Positions 49,601 through 58,721 are shown, counted from the stretch's first letter. The stretch: 64,000 nucleotides of DNA from an uncultured Candidatus Melainabacteria bacterium (GCA_934726055.1 CAKVCZ010000002.1:62001-126000); one strand, 5' to 3'. Translations and numbers: made by a program. The notes: generated from the letters alone by a model not told the origin.

Positions 49601-51157
49601 GATATCGTAAGCAAAATTAATATTGATTCTGATGTTGCTGAAAATATTAGAATAATTAGCCAAAAAATTGATTTGATTTCAACAAATGACGATTATAAAT
49701 CAAGTATTGATGCGTCTTTACAGGAAATTAGAAATACTGTTGCTGATCAAAAGAAATTTTTAAATGCGATTAATATTTTAGAAGTTTTGGCAAACTTAGA
49801 AGATATAAATAAATTGAAAGGTATTGAAAATTTATCAAAACTTTCAGAAATTATCAGTGTTGAAAAATTAAACTCTTTAAATAAATTAAACTTACTGGAT
49901 AAGTTAAAGAATCTTGATTGCCTTGATGAATTACAAAAAATTCCAAAGCTTTCCGGCATGATTGAGTTGCAAGAAGAATTAAGAGGTGTAATTACAGGTT
50001 TAGATCAGAAATTAAATCTGTTTTCAAAAAATTATTCAGCGATGGATATTTTTGCAGAGGAATTTAAAAATGAATTAACTTCTGCAAAAACAGCAATAAT
50101 GAAACATGTTTTAAATGTTTTTGAACAACTGTCATTTGTTGTTGAAGGTGAAGAAATTAAAGATTTTGTTGATGAAAAAGCACAAAGTATCTTAAATGCG
50201 TTATCTACAAATAACAATGAACAATTAAATCAAGAAATTAAAACAATAAAACATGCAATTGATTCTCTAAAACCTCTTGAATATAAAGATGTTGAAGAAA
50301 ACATAAAAACATTAAATACTATTTCTGAAAAAATTGACAGTGTTCCAAATTCATTGGAAACACAAGTTAATATTATGAAACAACAATTGAATAAATTGAG
50401 AACGGGTTCAGAGGATGATGATGACAGTTATATATATTCAATGCAGGATGTGGAATCTGATATCGCACGTTTAAGAGTTGCACTGGACGAAGTTAAAAAA
50501 GTTGTTGAAACTAATTCGTTGAAAGAAATTGCAGATTATGTAAATGAAATTGTACGTCAAGTTGACAGTATGAAATTTAATATCAATCAGGACGACATCT
50601 TTAAAATGAAGGTAGATATTGAAAGAATTACGTCTGATGTTGTGAGTATAAGTTCTCGTACAAATAAGTTGCTACTGGCTTCTGATGAATCTGCAAATGC
50701 CTTAAATTTATCTATGCAATCATTTAGAGATACAATTTCTGATTTGTATGAAGGCTTGAGAAAAATGGATTATTCGGAAATGACTGAAAAGTTAGAAAAA
50801 ATGGATAATTCAGTTATAGAAAATACAAAACAACAAAATAATACACTTGAAGCTGTTGCAAAATTGACGATATGGTCAGAAAATGCAGAAGAGAAACTTA
50901 GTGATGTATCAGAAACATTAAGCAAGTTAAAAAAATCCATGCCATCAAATGAAACTGTTTTGGATGAGCTTGAAACAAAATTTGCAAAACAACAGCAAAG
51001 AATTGACAGTTTAGAAGAAAAACTTGATGAATTATTGTCTATGTCTAATGACAGGGATTCTTCAGTAATGTCTAAAAAACTTACAGATATAGAAAAACAA
51101 TTAACAAGATTAAATAGAAGTATAGAGCGTTTAACTTCTTATGTTGATGAGGAATAA
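46604..51157 (+). CDS. 1517-residue coiled-coil protein, unknown
   Basis: Almost wholly heptad-like helix from end to end (LDKINTKLSELSESLDAIKT at the start; LTDIEKQLTRLNRSIERLTS at the end), rich in Ser/Asn/Lys/Glu/Asp/Leu. There is no signal peptide, membrane helix or catalytic motif. Residues about 1055-1125 switch to a dense Leu/Lys block (EDINKLKGIENLSKLSEIIS, LNSLNKLNLLDKLKNLDCLD), which could be a short leucine-rich solenoid. Trp is almost absent. It is followed 1 nt after its stop by cutA. It could be a cytoskeletal, scaffold or polar-organiser protein; no evidence decides. AAGG precedes the ATG. Confidence 0.85.
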   Translation: MADELNLDKINTKLSELSESLDAIKTQSALNIGDTSRILNNLGMKLENIEKATTDDEIQELIADVKHSLSDKYSYVTVKFTELETAIRDVVKNNDDLATIPQIKELFDILTTNISVFSKQVMAQGDILNEITLRIEALRTDDTKKHEIIKSINSVKADIEKFNNGFESIILNVNNNFESTLEHISKLDPTAEVSAMSKAISDMKNTSDSMMTAVQVVDQKQNKLNDAIDEVVVQNTKINANIKALAGQSDFDGLVKKIESSIELINTLKTTLTDANEQSQKSLLVQLDKLSVVVTKILTEEDFAVFKNELSELVNNVIESTNVLRGDLLSTTSEFNSLVKLVEELNLTSSYDSLRSLVESSTREIKSKFAEVLTVSGLEPLRNDLSTIVQNIEQMKATLNFSIDKNADSSDEKLNTVLDLADKIREVVTTLPDTIKQNLAFSDAGRKTALELCSKDISSVLTKLGELQQELSRSLTPLSGKLDSEVQQLKDIALELKKVMASNEDVITRMTGLEALLGRTAGDYDVALHSMQKTLLDYMAKIKNDCESADIKMNNFAFEFNSLKSQFDKSMSDFSNSINGKDERFNQVCNAIASKFEDVMEKLDVVVQQPQSIEGIKNDFDDVQHTMQDILLVLSDVKVRMSSSSSVSDSENAEIGNISDESFVKFESKINKIKDQLNFVSSDIIQNLCNNAEAIRRDLEPIQSAVHIFADIDFQNVAQALKEQIDLYHQGLDKLSKEVASDESRPILNDIFAGFGSLENKMIAMEKSVRDFLANSLTEVKLAYEKAKSVTQGQYNVENGALGTDIEDLLDSKIVDLKETLFERFENVHHHLDNVVVPKLDEIKTQQDDVLSNLTDAKEQINSVKSQLNELFGKISGVQEDVLNSQFSVNPIPEEKLGNMGEEEKSIIVDFTNNLSELANLVKYTSDKIDERISRAFSENSMQFDFEQFKTEISQMLSSVQTKANVIPTDVESVQVESGLQGKLEEYKAQILYAVQSVKDIVSKINIDSDVAENIRIISQKIDLISTNDDYKSSIDASLQEIRNTVADQKKFLNAINILEVLANLEDINKLKGIENLSKLSEIISVEKLNSLNKLNLLDKLKNLDCLDELQKIPKLSGMIELQEELRGVITGLDQKLNLFSKNYSAMDIFAEEFKNELTSAKTAIMKHVLNVFEQLSFVVEGEEIKDFVDEKAQSILNALSTNNNEQLNQEIKTIKHAIDSLKPLEYKDVEENIKTLNTISEKIDSVPNSLETQVNIMKQQLNKLRTGSEDDDDSYIYSMQDVESDIARLRVALDEVKKVVETNSLKEIADYVNEIVRQVDSMKFNINQDDIFKMKVDIERITSDVVSISSRTNKLLLASDESANALNLSMQSFRDTISDLYEGLRKMDYSEMTEKLEKMDNSVIENTKQQNNTLEAVAKLTIWSENAEEKLSDVSETLSKLKKSMPSNETVLDELETKFAKQQQRIDSLEEKLDELLSMSNDRDSSVMSKKLTDIEKQLTRLNRSIERLTSYVDEE

Positions 51158-51158
51158 T

Positions 51159-51476
51159 ATGGATGCAGTTGTAATTTTTTGTACAGTTCCAAATAAAGAT
51201 GAGGCTAAAAAAATCTCAAATGCTTTAGTGTCAGAAAATTTAGCAGCTTGTGTAAGTACAATAGATAAAGTTAGTTCTATTTTTTCTTGGAATGGTGAAT
51301 TATGCAGCGAGAATGAATTATTGCTTGTTATAAAAACAAGAGCTGAGCTGTTTGAAAAAATAGAAGTTGTTATAAAGGCATTTCACTCTTATAATGTTCC
51401 AGAAATTATTGCATTGCCTGTAATGATGGGTTCACATGAATATTTAGGTTGGATAGAGCACGAAACAAACACATAA
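51159..51476 (+). CDS. cutA: CutA1 divalent-ion tolerance protein
   Basis: 105 residues from MDAVVIFCTVPNKDEAKKIS, chosen because GAGGA lies 7 nt upstream; an earlier ATG would overlap the previous gene. Family blocks: LVSENLAACVSTIDKVSSIF, ELLLVIKTRAELFEKIE, HSYNVPEIIALPV and YLGWIEHET. CutA forms very stable ferredoxin-like trimers; its part in copper tolerance is debated. One nt after the coiled-coil gene and 6 nt before the peptidase gene: an operon. Confidence 0.93.
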   Translation: MDAVVIFCTVPNKDEAKKISNALVSENLAACVSTIDKVSSIFSWNGELCSENELLLVIKTRAELFEKIEVVIKAFHSYNVPEIIALPVMMGSHEYLGWIEHETNT

Positions 51477-51482
51477 ATACTT

Positions 51483-52277
51483 ATGCTTACAGAGTCAAAT
51501 TTAATCAAATATTTTAAAACTTTAGGGTTAGAGGTTAATACAAAAACAAAAGCAAGAGGTCATTTGGGATTTTTTCTTGACGGAAGAATTGATATATCAA
51601 AGAATCTTCCACAAAATCGTATTATACCGACTCTTTTGCATGAATTTTCACACTATATTCATTCAAAAATTGAAAAGAATATTTCTAAAACGGGTGGGAC
51701 TTTAAAAGTTTTGTTTAATTCTTTTGACTCGTACGAAGATGAATTAATTGCTGTTACAAATTTTGTTGATGAACATTCAAAATGTGAAACCCTGTTTAAA
51801 CATAAGGAAATGGTTAAATCCGAAATTAAAAAATTAGACAATTTAATCAAAGTTGATTATCCAAAATTTCAGCGTTCAAAGAAATTTAAAGAATTTGATA
51901 AAGCAATTCGCGGAACAAAGTTAAAGTATTTATTAAAATATGATAGAGTTAAAATAATGCCGTGGTTTATATTTGGAAAAGAAGAAAGTATCTCTATAAA
52001 TACATTAGAACAAGATTTCCCAAAATTGAAGAAAGCTTTTGTATATTATTTAAAACTAAAATCTTTACAGCGAAAACAAAAACGAATTTCAAACAGGATT
52101 TCAAAAATTCAAAGATACTACAAGCGTCCGACAGAATTATTTGCCCGATTTGTGGAGGGTTTGTATATAGACAAAGATGCTGTTGCTAAAAAAGCTCCAA
52201 ATGCATATCGTCGTTTTTATGAATTATTAAACGAGGGATATTTTTACGAACTAAAAACGGTATTTAGCCAAATATAG
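51483..52277 (+). CDS. HExxHxxH metallopeptidase-like protein
   Basis: 264 residues. A zinc site HEFSHYIH (51-58 region, in PTLLHEFSHYIHSKIEKN) has HExxH plus a third His three residues on. Later comes RPTELFARFVEGLYIDKDAV (about 217-236), resembling the ELFA segment that places a downstream acidic ligand in IrrE/M78 or large polyvalent-protein peptidases. The middle is Lys-rich and helical. There is no signal peptide, so it is cytoplasmic. Neither a helix-turn-helix nor an antitoxin partner is present. Family assignment beyond a zinc peptidase fold is uncertain. Confidence 0.65.
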   Translation: MLTESNLIKYFKTLGLEVNTKTKARGHLGFFLDGRIDISKNLPQNRIIPTLLHEFSHYIHSKIEKNISKTGGTLKVLFNSFDSYEDELIAVTNFVDEHSKCETLFKHKEMVKSEIKKLDNLIKVDYPKFQRSKKFKEFDKAIRGTKLKYLLKYDRVKIMPWFIFGKEESISINTLEQDFPKLKKAFVYYLKLKSLQRKQKRISNRISKIQRYYKRPTELFARFVEGLYIDKDAVAKKAPNAYRRFYELLNEGYFYELKTVFSQI

Positions 52278-52295
52278 TAGATATTAACCAAGAAG

Positions 52296-53504
52296 TTATG
52301 GTCGTAATATTGATATTACTGAAATATCGTTAAGATATTTTCTTGCTATATCTTGTAATTCTTGAGCTTTAACATCTTTTACTTTTTGAATTAATTTTTG
52401 TTTAAAGTCAAAGCCTAAGCCCATAATTCCGAAATAAGCCATAGCAGTTGCTTGTCTTAAATTAGTTTCTGATAAAAATTCTTGTTTACCAATATAATTG
52501 TTTTTTACATTTGTTAATTCCGGTTCTTCTACAAGAGTATCTTTGATTTTTTGAATTTCTTCGATAAATCCGTCAAGAGAAACTTGTATATTTTTAGGCT
52601 CGGTTGCTATATAAATATTAAAGTTTGCACAAGTTCTATATCTTTCATAAGCACTTCTTACAGTGTATGCGAGTCCTTTTTTATCTCTTAGTTCACAGAA
52701 TAATCTTGAAGAAAGCCCGCTAGAGCCAAGTAATGTGTTTAATACAATAAATGCAGGATATTCAGGACTATTGAATGTTGGAACCAACCATCCTTGAAAA
52801 ATTTGAGCCTGATTAGCATCATCTTTAATATATTCTACGGTTTGTTTTTCTTTTAAAATTGGTGCAGGCATGTTCGGTTTTTGATTTTTACTGTTTTCCA
52901 AATCACCAAAATGTTTATTTAATAGAGTTTCTACTTTTTCAAAATCTTCATCGCCAACAAAAGCGAATACTTTTTCACCGGTTGTTAAAATTTCATTAAA
53001 CGCTTCAACGACATCGTTTTTTGTTATATTATTAAGATTTTCCAAAATTTTTGTATGGCTGTTTCCGTAGAAATGGTCTTTAAATATTGTTTTTAGGTAG
53101 TTATCCAAGGCTCTTGTCTTAGCAGAGTCTAATTCTGCGGGGATTTCACCTTCTAATTTGTTTTTTTCTTTATCAAATTCTTCAAAAGTAGAATTTTTGA
53201 TAATATCTTCTAATAGTTCAAAAGCAAGTTCTATATCCTCATTAAGGCATACAACGTGAAATGCCAAAAAATCTTGTTTCATTTCACAAGAAAGTTCAAT
53301 CGCGTTTTCTTCCAATTCATTAGCCAATTGTTCAGAAGTTCTGTTTTTTGTTCCTTGTAGCAATAATCTGTTCATAAGTGAATAAATACCCGGAGTTTTT
53401 TCCGGTTTATTTATTGCAACATCAAGTGCTAATGCTATTCTTGGAGTGTTTTTATTTTGTTTGTAAACTGATTTTATCCTGTTTTTTAATTCAAATTCTT
53501 TCAC
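52296..53504 (-). CDS. M16-family peptidase homolog lacking the zinc motif
   Basis: 402 residues of insulinase-fold. The N-terminal half has TPGIYSLMNRLLLQGTKNRT where active enzymes read GVAHFLEHMLFKGTKNR, so the HxxEH residues are absent. The C-terminal half keeps the partner-type signature LFCELRDKKGLAYTVRSAYE (about 270-290). This is the pattern of the non-catalytic subunit in M16B heterodimers. The catalytic partner is not in the window. The start is GTG with AAAGGAG 5 nt upstream. There is no signal peptide. Confidence 0.85.
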   Translation of the reverse strand: MKEFELKNRIKSVYKQNKNTPRIALALDVAINKPEKTPGIYSLMNRLLLQGTKNRTSEQLANELEENAIELSCEMKQDFLAFHVVCLNEDIELAFELLEDIIKNSTFEEFDKEKNKLEGEIPAELDSAKTRALDNYLKTIFKDHFYGNSHTKILENLNNITKNDVVEAFNEILTTGEKVFAFVGDEDFEKVETLLNKHFGDLENSKNQKPNMPAPILKEKQTVEYIKDDANQAQIFQGWLVPTFNSPEYPAFIVLNTLLGSSGLSSRLFCELRDKKGLAYTVRSAYERYRTCANFNIYIATEPKNIQVSLDGFIEEIQKIKDTLVEEPELTNVKNNYIGKQEFLSETNLRQATAMAYFGIMGLGFDFKQKLIQKVKDVKAQELQDIARKYLNDISVISILRP

Positions 53505-53566
53505 GCTATCTCCTTTATGTTATAATAATTTTACCATAAAAAGATTTTAATTTGTTAGGAATTTTT

Positions 53567-55297
53567 ATGAAAAGCTTATTAGCAAGGTATAAGTATGATA
53601 TTGTATTTTTAATTCTTATTACAATTATCTTTTCAGTTTTAAGTTTTTTTATTCTCTGAATATTATGTAAATATGTTGATTGATACCGGTAGAGAGGCTT
53701 ACTTGCCGGAATTAATGCTTAAAGGTAAATTGTTATACAAAGATTTATTTAACATTTTTGGACCTTTAGCTTATCAAGTTAATACTTTTTTGTATGAAAC
53801 CTTTGGAAATAAATTGTCAACACTTGGCATTGCAGGGAATATATGTTCTGTGCTGATTTTATATTCTACGTATTTTATATCGAGAATGTTTTTTAGTACA
53901 AAATTGTCAATTTGTACGTTGTTTTTGGTTCTTGTAACTTGTGTATTCTCTCCAAGTGTTTTCAATTTCATTTATCCGTACTCATATTCGTTGGTGTATT
54001 CTTATGCGGCTTTTATGTGGTCAGTTTTATTATTTTTAGTTGCGTTTAAAAATAGGCAGAATAATATTAGTTTTTATTTACTTGGTTCATACTTTTTAAT
54101 GGGAATTTCTTTATCGGCAAAAATTGAGTATTTGCCGTTTGCGTTAATGCTTATTTTATATAGTGTTTTTGTTTATAAGCAATCATTATTAAAAATAGCT
54201 GTCAATATATTGGTAATGTTGATTGTTCCTTTAATATGTTATGGCTATTTGTTTTATCAGGGTGTTACCATAAATGACTTTATGAATAATTTTTACTATT
54301 TAAAAAATATGCAAGTTCTCCGACATTACATTATTTTTATAGTCATCATGTGGGTACTATGTTTTCTTTTGTTTTATTTAAAAAAATTGTGCTGCCTGAA
54401 TTCTTTAAAACGTTTTTGTTTATAGTAGTTTATGGGTTAAGTTATGTTGCGGTAGCACAATCTACGGATAAACCTAAGATTATAAAACCTGAGTATATAG
54501 TTATGCTTGTGGGTTTGTTTTGTTATAAATTAGTTAATCCTCTCCAATTATATACTTTAGTACCTTATATTATCTATTCTATATTTATTTACGAAGTAAT
54601 AATCAAAATCAGAAACAAACAATTTGACATAAAAAATGATATATTCTTTGCGTTTATTACAATTTCTATAATATCAATGCTAAAAACAGCATTTATATTA
54701 GATATACGTGAATATGGTTCTTTTACAATTACGTTTTCGATGATTACTATTCTGGTATTTATTTTAAACAACTTACCAAAATTTGAAATTAATCTTTTAC
54801 GCAAAGATATAGAAAACTTATTATCAACTTTTCTTGTGATATTTACGATTGCCTTTATTCCATTGCAGTATAATTTTGTGTATGATACTTTACAAATAAA
54901 TTCTGAAAAGGCAGTATTTCATTTATATCCAAGTACAGCAAGGTATATGAATGAAATATTTGATTATATTAGAGAAAATGTGAAACAAAATGAAAGTGTT
55001 CTTTTAGTTCCTGAGGGAAGTTTTGTTAATTATGCTACTAATTTGGATATGAAATTGTATAATTATCAATCGTTAATGCCTCCATACATTGATACATTTG
55101 GTATTGATAAAATAATAAAGGATATAGATAGTGCAAAAATAGATTATATAATTTTATCGCCGCGTTCTTTGGATGAATATTCTGATGGTTATGTTATGTG
55201 TGCAATCAATCCGAAATATGAAGAAAATGCAACGCAAGATTGGAAGAAAAGCAGTTCTGTGATTATATTAAATCCGCCTATGATGTTATGTATGTAA
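53567..55297 (+). pseudogene. membrane glycosyltransferase-like gene with two frameshifts
   Basis: Three pieces of one multi-helix protein. Piece 1 (53567, ATG with AGGA) gives MKSLLARYKYDIVFLILITI and then TGA at 53657. Dropping one T from the T7 run just before it continues as FLFSEYYVNMLIDTGREAYL, in the frame that runs to 54425. LIDTGREAYLPELMLKGKLL and IFGPLAYQVNTFLYETFGN are like GT39/GT83-type mannosyltransferases with an early Asp. Near 54312-54325 the frame shifts back (ASSPTLHYFYSHHVGTMFSF) and runs to 55297, ending with a periplasmic domain. The two shifts compensate. True decay or assembly errors cannot be told apart here. Confidence 0.65.
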
Positions 55298-55418
55298 AGG
55301 ATTATATTGCAATTTTAAAGAATAAAAATAAATAGTGTCAGTTATAAAGATGTTTTATTAAAAATTTATTAAAATCCATAAAAATATTAAGATTTCAACA
55401 CAAAACTATTAAAAACGC

Positions 55419-55446
55419 TTGAAATTAAGTATCTTTGTGATACAGT
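55419..55446 (+). promoter_or_regulatory. promoter of the pyruvate phosphate dikinase gene
   Basis: TTGAAA (55419-55424), 16-bp spacer, TACAGT (55441-55446) preceded by TGA, an extended -10. It lies about 58 bp before the ATG. Confidence 0.5.
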
Positions 55447-55503
55447 CATGTTAGAAAACACAAATATATGGCTATACACAAATTATTACAAAAGGAGAAA
55501 AAA

Positions 55504-58164
55504 ATGTCAGAAAAACGTGTATACCTTTTCAGAGAAGGTAACGCAAACATGCGTAATGAGCTTGGTGGTAAAGGTGCTAACTTAGCAGAAATGACTAACT
55601 TGGGTTTACCAGTACCTCCAGGATTAACAATCACTACTGCAACATGTATGGATTACATCAACAATGGTAACAAAATGCCTGAAAATTTAATGGCAGAAGT
55701 TAAATATGCATTGAAAGATGTTGAAGAACAAACAGGTAAAAAGTTTGGTGATAAAACAAATCCTCTATTAGTTTCAGTTCGTTCAGGTGCAAGAGTTTCA
55801 ATGCCTGGTATGATGGAAACAATCTTAAACTTAGGTTTAAATGATGAAACAGTTGAAGCAATGGTTCAATTAACTCAAAATCCACGTTTCTGCTATGATT
55901 CATATCGTCGTTTCTTAACTATGTTCGGTTCAGTAGCATGGGAAATGGACAGACAAAAATACTTCGAATCAGAAGTTGAAAAATTAAAAGCAAAAGAAGG
56001 TGTAAAATCTGATACTGAAATTTCAGCAGAAGGTTGGAAATCTTTGATTCCAATTTACAAAAACGTAATTAAAGAAGTTACAGGAAAAGAATTCCCACAA
56101 GATCCGTTCGTTCAATTACAAGAAGCTATTGAAGCAGTATTCAGATCTTGGAATATCCCTCGTGCAGTTGCTTACAGAAATATGAACAAAATCGACCATA
56201 ACTATGGTACAGCAGTAAATGTTCAAACAATGGTATTTGGTAACATGGGTAACGATTGTGCAACAGGTGTATCATTCACAAGAAACCCTGCAACAGGTGA
56301 AAACAAATTCTATGGTGAATATCTTGTAAATGCACAAGGTGAAGACGTAGTAGCTGGTATCAGAACTCCAAAACAAATTGCTGAATTGGAAACAGATATG
56401 CCTGATATTTACAAACAATATGTAAATATTGCAAAACAATTAGAAAAAGGTTACCACGATGTTCAAGATATGGAATTTACAATTGAAAGAGGTAAATTGT
56501 GGATTCTACAAACTCGTAACGGTAAAAGAACAGCAAAAGCTGCAATCAAAATTGCAGTTGATTTATACAACGAAGGTATCGTAACAAAAGAACAAGCAAT
56601 TCAACAAGTAGATCCATATTCAGTTTACCAAGTGTTGTTACCTTGCTTCAATCCTGCAGCAGTAAAACATGCTCACAAAGTATCAAAAGGTGTAAACGCA
56701 TCTCCTGGTGCAGCTGTTGGTAAAATTGTATTCGATACAGAAGAAGCAGCTCAACGTGGTGCAGCCGGTGAAAAAGTTATCTTAGTAAGAATTGAAACTT
56801 GTCCTGATGATATTCACGGTATGGCAGTTGCTCAAGGTGTATTAACACTTAGAGGCGGTGCTACATCTCACGCAGCAGTAGTTGCAAAAGGTATGGGTAA
56901 ACCATGCGTTTCAGGTTGTGAAGATTTAACAATCAACTTGGAAAACGAAACAATTACTTGTGCAGACGGAACTGTATTCCACAAAGATGATATTATTTCA
57001 TTAGACGGTGGTACAGGTGAAGTTATGGAAGGTGCTATCGAATTAGTTGAAGCTGGTATTGATAAAGATTTCGAAACATTCTTCGGATGGGTTAACGAAA
57101 TAAAAACATTAACAGTTGAAGCAAATGCTGATACTCCAAAAGATATCGAAAATGCTAAGAAATTCGGTGCAGAAGGTGTTGGTCTTTGCAGAACAGAACA
57201 CATGTTCATGGATCCTGAAAGATTACCTTGGGTACAAAAAATGATTATTGCAGGTACTCCTGAAGCTAGAAAAGAAGCTTTAGATCACTTATTACCAATG
57301 CAATACAACGATTTCTATGCAATGTTCAAAGGTTTAGGTGAATTGCCTCTAACAGTTCGTCTATTAGACCCACCTCTTCATGAATTCTTACCTTCAAAAA
57401 TCGAATTGGTTGAGAAAGTTGCAACTAAAAAAGCATTAGGTCAAGATTATTCAGAAGACCAAAAAATGTTAGAAATTGTTGAAAACTTATCAGAATCTAA
57501 CCCAATGATGGGCTTACGTGGTTGCCGTTTAGGTTTAACTTACCCTGAAATCAATGAAATGCAAGTAAGAGCAATCTTCAGTGCTTGCTGTGATTTGAAA
57601 AAAGAAGGCGTAAACGTAAAACCATACGTTATGATTCCTCTAATCGGTCATGTAAACGAATTAAAAACAGCAAAAGACATCTTAGTTCGTGTAGCTAATG
57701 AAGTTATGCAAGAAAAAGGTGTTACTGTTGAATATAAATTTGGTACTATGATTGAAATTCCACGTGCTGCTTTAACAGCTGATGAAATTGCAGAATACGC
57801 AGAATTCTTCTCATATGGTACAAATGACTTAACACAAATGACATTTGGTTATTCAAGAGATGATGCAGAAGGCAAATTCTTGAAAAACTATGTTGAACAA
57901 AAAATCTTGCCTGCTAACCCATTCATCACACTTGATCAAAAAGGTGTAGGCAGATTAATTGATATGTCAATTAAAGAAGGTAAAAAAGTTAATGCTTCAT
58001 TAATTGGCGGTATATGTGGTGAACACGGCGGAGATCCTGATTCAGTTAAATTTGCTCACAAAATTGGCTTGAATTATGTATCTTGCTCACCATATCGTGT
58101 ACCTCAAGCAAGATTGGCAGCAGCTCAAGCTGTTGTTGAACAAGGTGCTTTACTTCACGCATAA
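55504..58164 (+). CDS. ppdK: pyruvate, phosphate dikinase
   Basis: 886 residues from MSEKRVYLFREGNANMRNEL; AAAGGAG lies 7 nt before the ATG. The ATP-grasp domain (GGKGANLAEMTNLGLPVPPG, then VRSGARVSMPGMMETILNLG), the phosphohistidine domain with LRGGATSHAAVVAKGMGKPC (about 455-474, swivelling His), and the PEP-binding barrel with GVGLCRTEHMF, SFGTNDLT-type FSYGTNDLTQMTFGYSRDD and the catalytic Cys in GGICGEHGGD are all there. It interconverts pyruvate+ATP+Pi and PEP+AMP+PPi, in place of or beside pyruvate kinase. Codon use is more biased than its neighbours, suggesting high expression. Monocistronic. Confidence 0.97.
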   Translation: MSEKRVYLFREGNANMRNELGGKGANLAEMTNLGLPVPPGLTITTATCMDYINNGNKMPENLMAEVKYALKDVEEQTGKKFGDKTNPLLVSVRSGARVSMPGMMETILNLGLNDETVEAMVQLTQNPRFCYDSYRRFLTMFGSVAWEMDRQKYFESEVEKLKAKEGVKSDTEISAEGWKSLIPIYKNVIKEVTGKEFPQDPFVQLQEAIEAVFRSWNIPRAVAYRNMNKIDHNYGTAVNVQTMVFGNMGNDCATGVSFTRNPATGENKFYGEYLVNAQGEDVVAGIRTPKQIAELETDMPDIYKQYVNIAKQLEKGYHDVQDMEFTIERGKLWILQTRNGKRTAKAAIKIAVDLYNEGIVTKEQAIQQVDPYSVYQVLLPCFNPAAVKHAHKVSKGVNASPGAAVGKIVFDTEEAAQRGAAGEKVILVRIETCPDDIHGMAVAQGVLTLRGGATSHAAVVAKGMGKPCVSGCEDLTINLENETITCADGTVFHKDDIISLDGGTGEVMEGAIELVEAGIDKDFETFFGWVNEIKTLTVEANADTPKDIENAKKFGAEGVGLCRTEHMFMDPERLPWVQKMIIAGTPEARKEALDHLLPMQYNDFYAMFKGLGELPLTVRLLDPPLHEFLPSKIELVEKVATKKALGQDYSEDQKMLEIVENLSESNPMMGLRGCRLGLTYPEINEMQVRAIFSACCDLKKEGVNVKPYVMIPLIGHVNELKTAKDILVRVANEVMQEKGVTVEYKFGTMIEIPRAALTADEIAEYAEFFSYGTNDLTQMTFGYSRDDAEGKFLKNYVEQKILPANPFITLDQKGVGRLIDMSIKEGKKVNASLIGGICGEHGGDPDSVKFAHKIGLNYVSCSPYRVPQARLAAAQAVVEQGALLHA

Positions 58165-58190
58165 TTGAAGTAGTATCTTAAAATAATTGC

Positions 58191-58226
58191 AAAAGGCGGC
58201 TTTAAAATTTTTTAAAGCCGCCTTTT
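58191..58226 (+). terminator. strong terminator of ppdK
   Basis: A perfect 17-bp inverted repeat (58191-58207 with 58210-58226) with GGCGGC/GCCGCC at the base, an A-run before and a T-run after. Confidence 0.9.
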
Positions 58227-58375
58227 AATTGTAGAGTAATGCAAAGTGTCAATAATTACTAAAGAACTACCCAAAAGGGTCGTTAGAGTAAAGTGTAAGT
58301 TTTTTTGTGGCAAAGCAGTGTAACAAACAGTTTCTTACATCGTTTGTCAAAATTTAGAAGATATTAATACAAACA

Positions 58376-58403
58376 AAAAAGCAGGTTATAAAGCCTGCTT
58401 TTT
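58376..58403 (-). terminator. terminator of the 104-residue gene
   Basis: AAAAAGCAGG and CCTGCTTTTT form a 10-bp stem; on the minus strand it ends in a T-run. The spacer 58230-58375 shows no gene. Confidence 0.8.
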
Positions 58404-58406
58404 CGT

Positions 58407-58721
58407 TTAATCTTTTTTTACAAATGTTTGACTACCCATGCAGTTATTTAAAAAATTCAGTGTTTGCATTTTTTCTTCATATAAATATTTAATAAAATCT
58501 AAATAAGAAGGGTTATGCGAACTTATTTGCATGTTAATTTCAAAACCATCGGAGCAAAAAGGCTCATAATCATAAACGACATAGCTGTTATACTTGCTTT
58601 TCCATTCTTTCTTTTCAATCTTACCTTTGTTTTCTTCAATGACATCTTCAAGCCAACTAACCATGTCCTTGTTGATATTTTTCATTTCTATTCTGTTGTT
58701 TGCGTTATTTGAACTTTCCAT
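58407..58721 (-). CDS. 104-residue hypothetical protein
   Basis: Begins MESSNNANNRIEMKNINKDM; AAGAAGG lies 6 nt upstream. A helix (MVSWLEDVIEENKGKIEKKE) is followed by a beta region (YNSYVVYDYEPFCSDGFEIN) and a second helix. There are two Cys and no signal peptide. No known family. Its own ribosome site and terminator support a real gene. Confidence 0.6.
   Translation of the reverse strand: MESSNNANNRIEMKNINKDMVSWLEDVIEENKGKIEKKEWKSKYNSYVVYDYEPFCSDGFEINMQISSHNPSYLDFIKYLYEEKMQTLNFLNNCMGSQTFVKKD

Noticed and set aside
58230..58375. Possible tRNA or small RNA gene after ppdK
   Set aside because: No cloverleaf, TTCRA arm or promoter-terminator pair could be made out.
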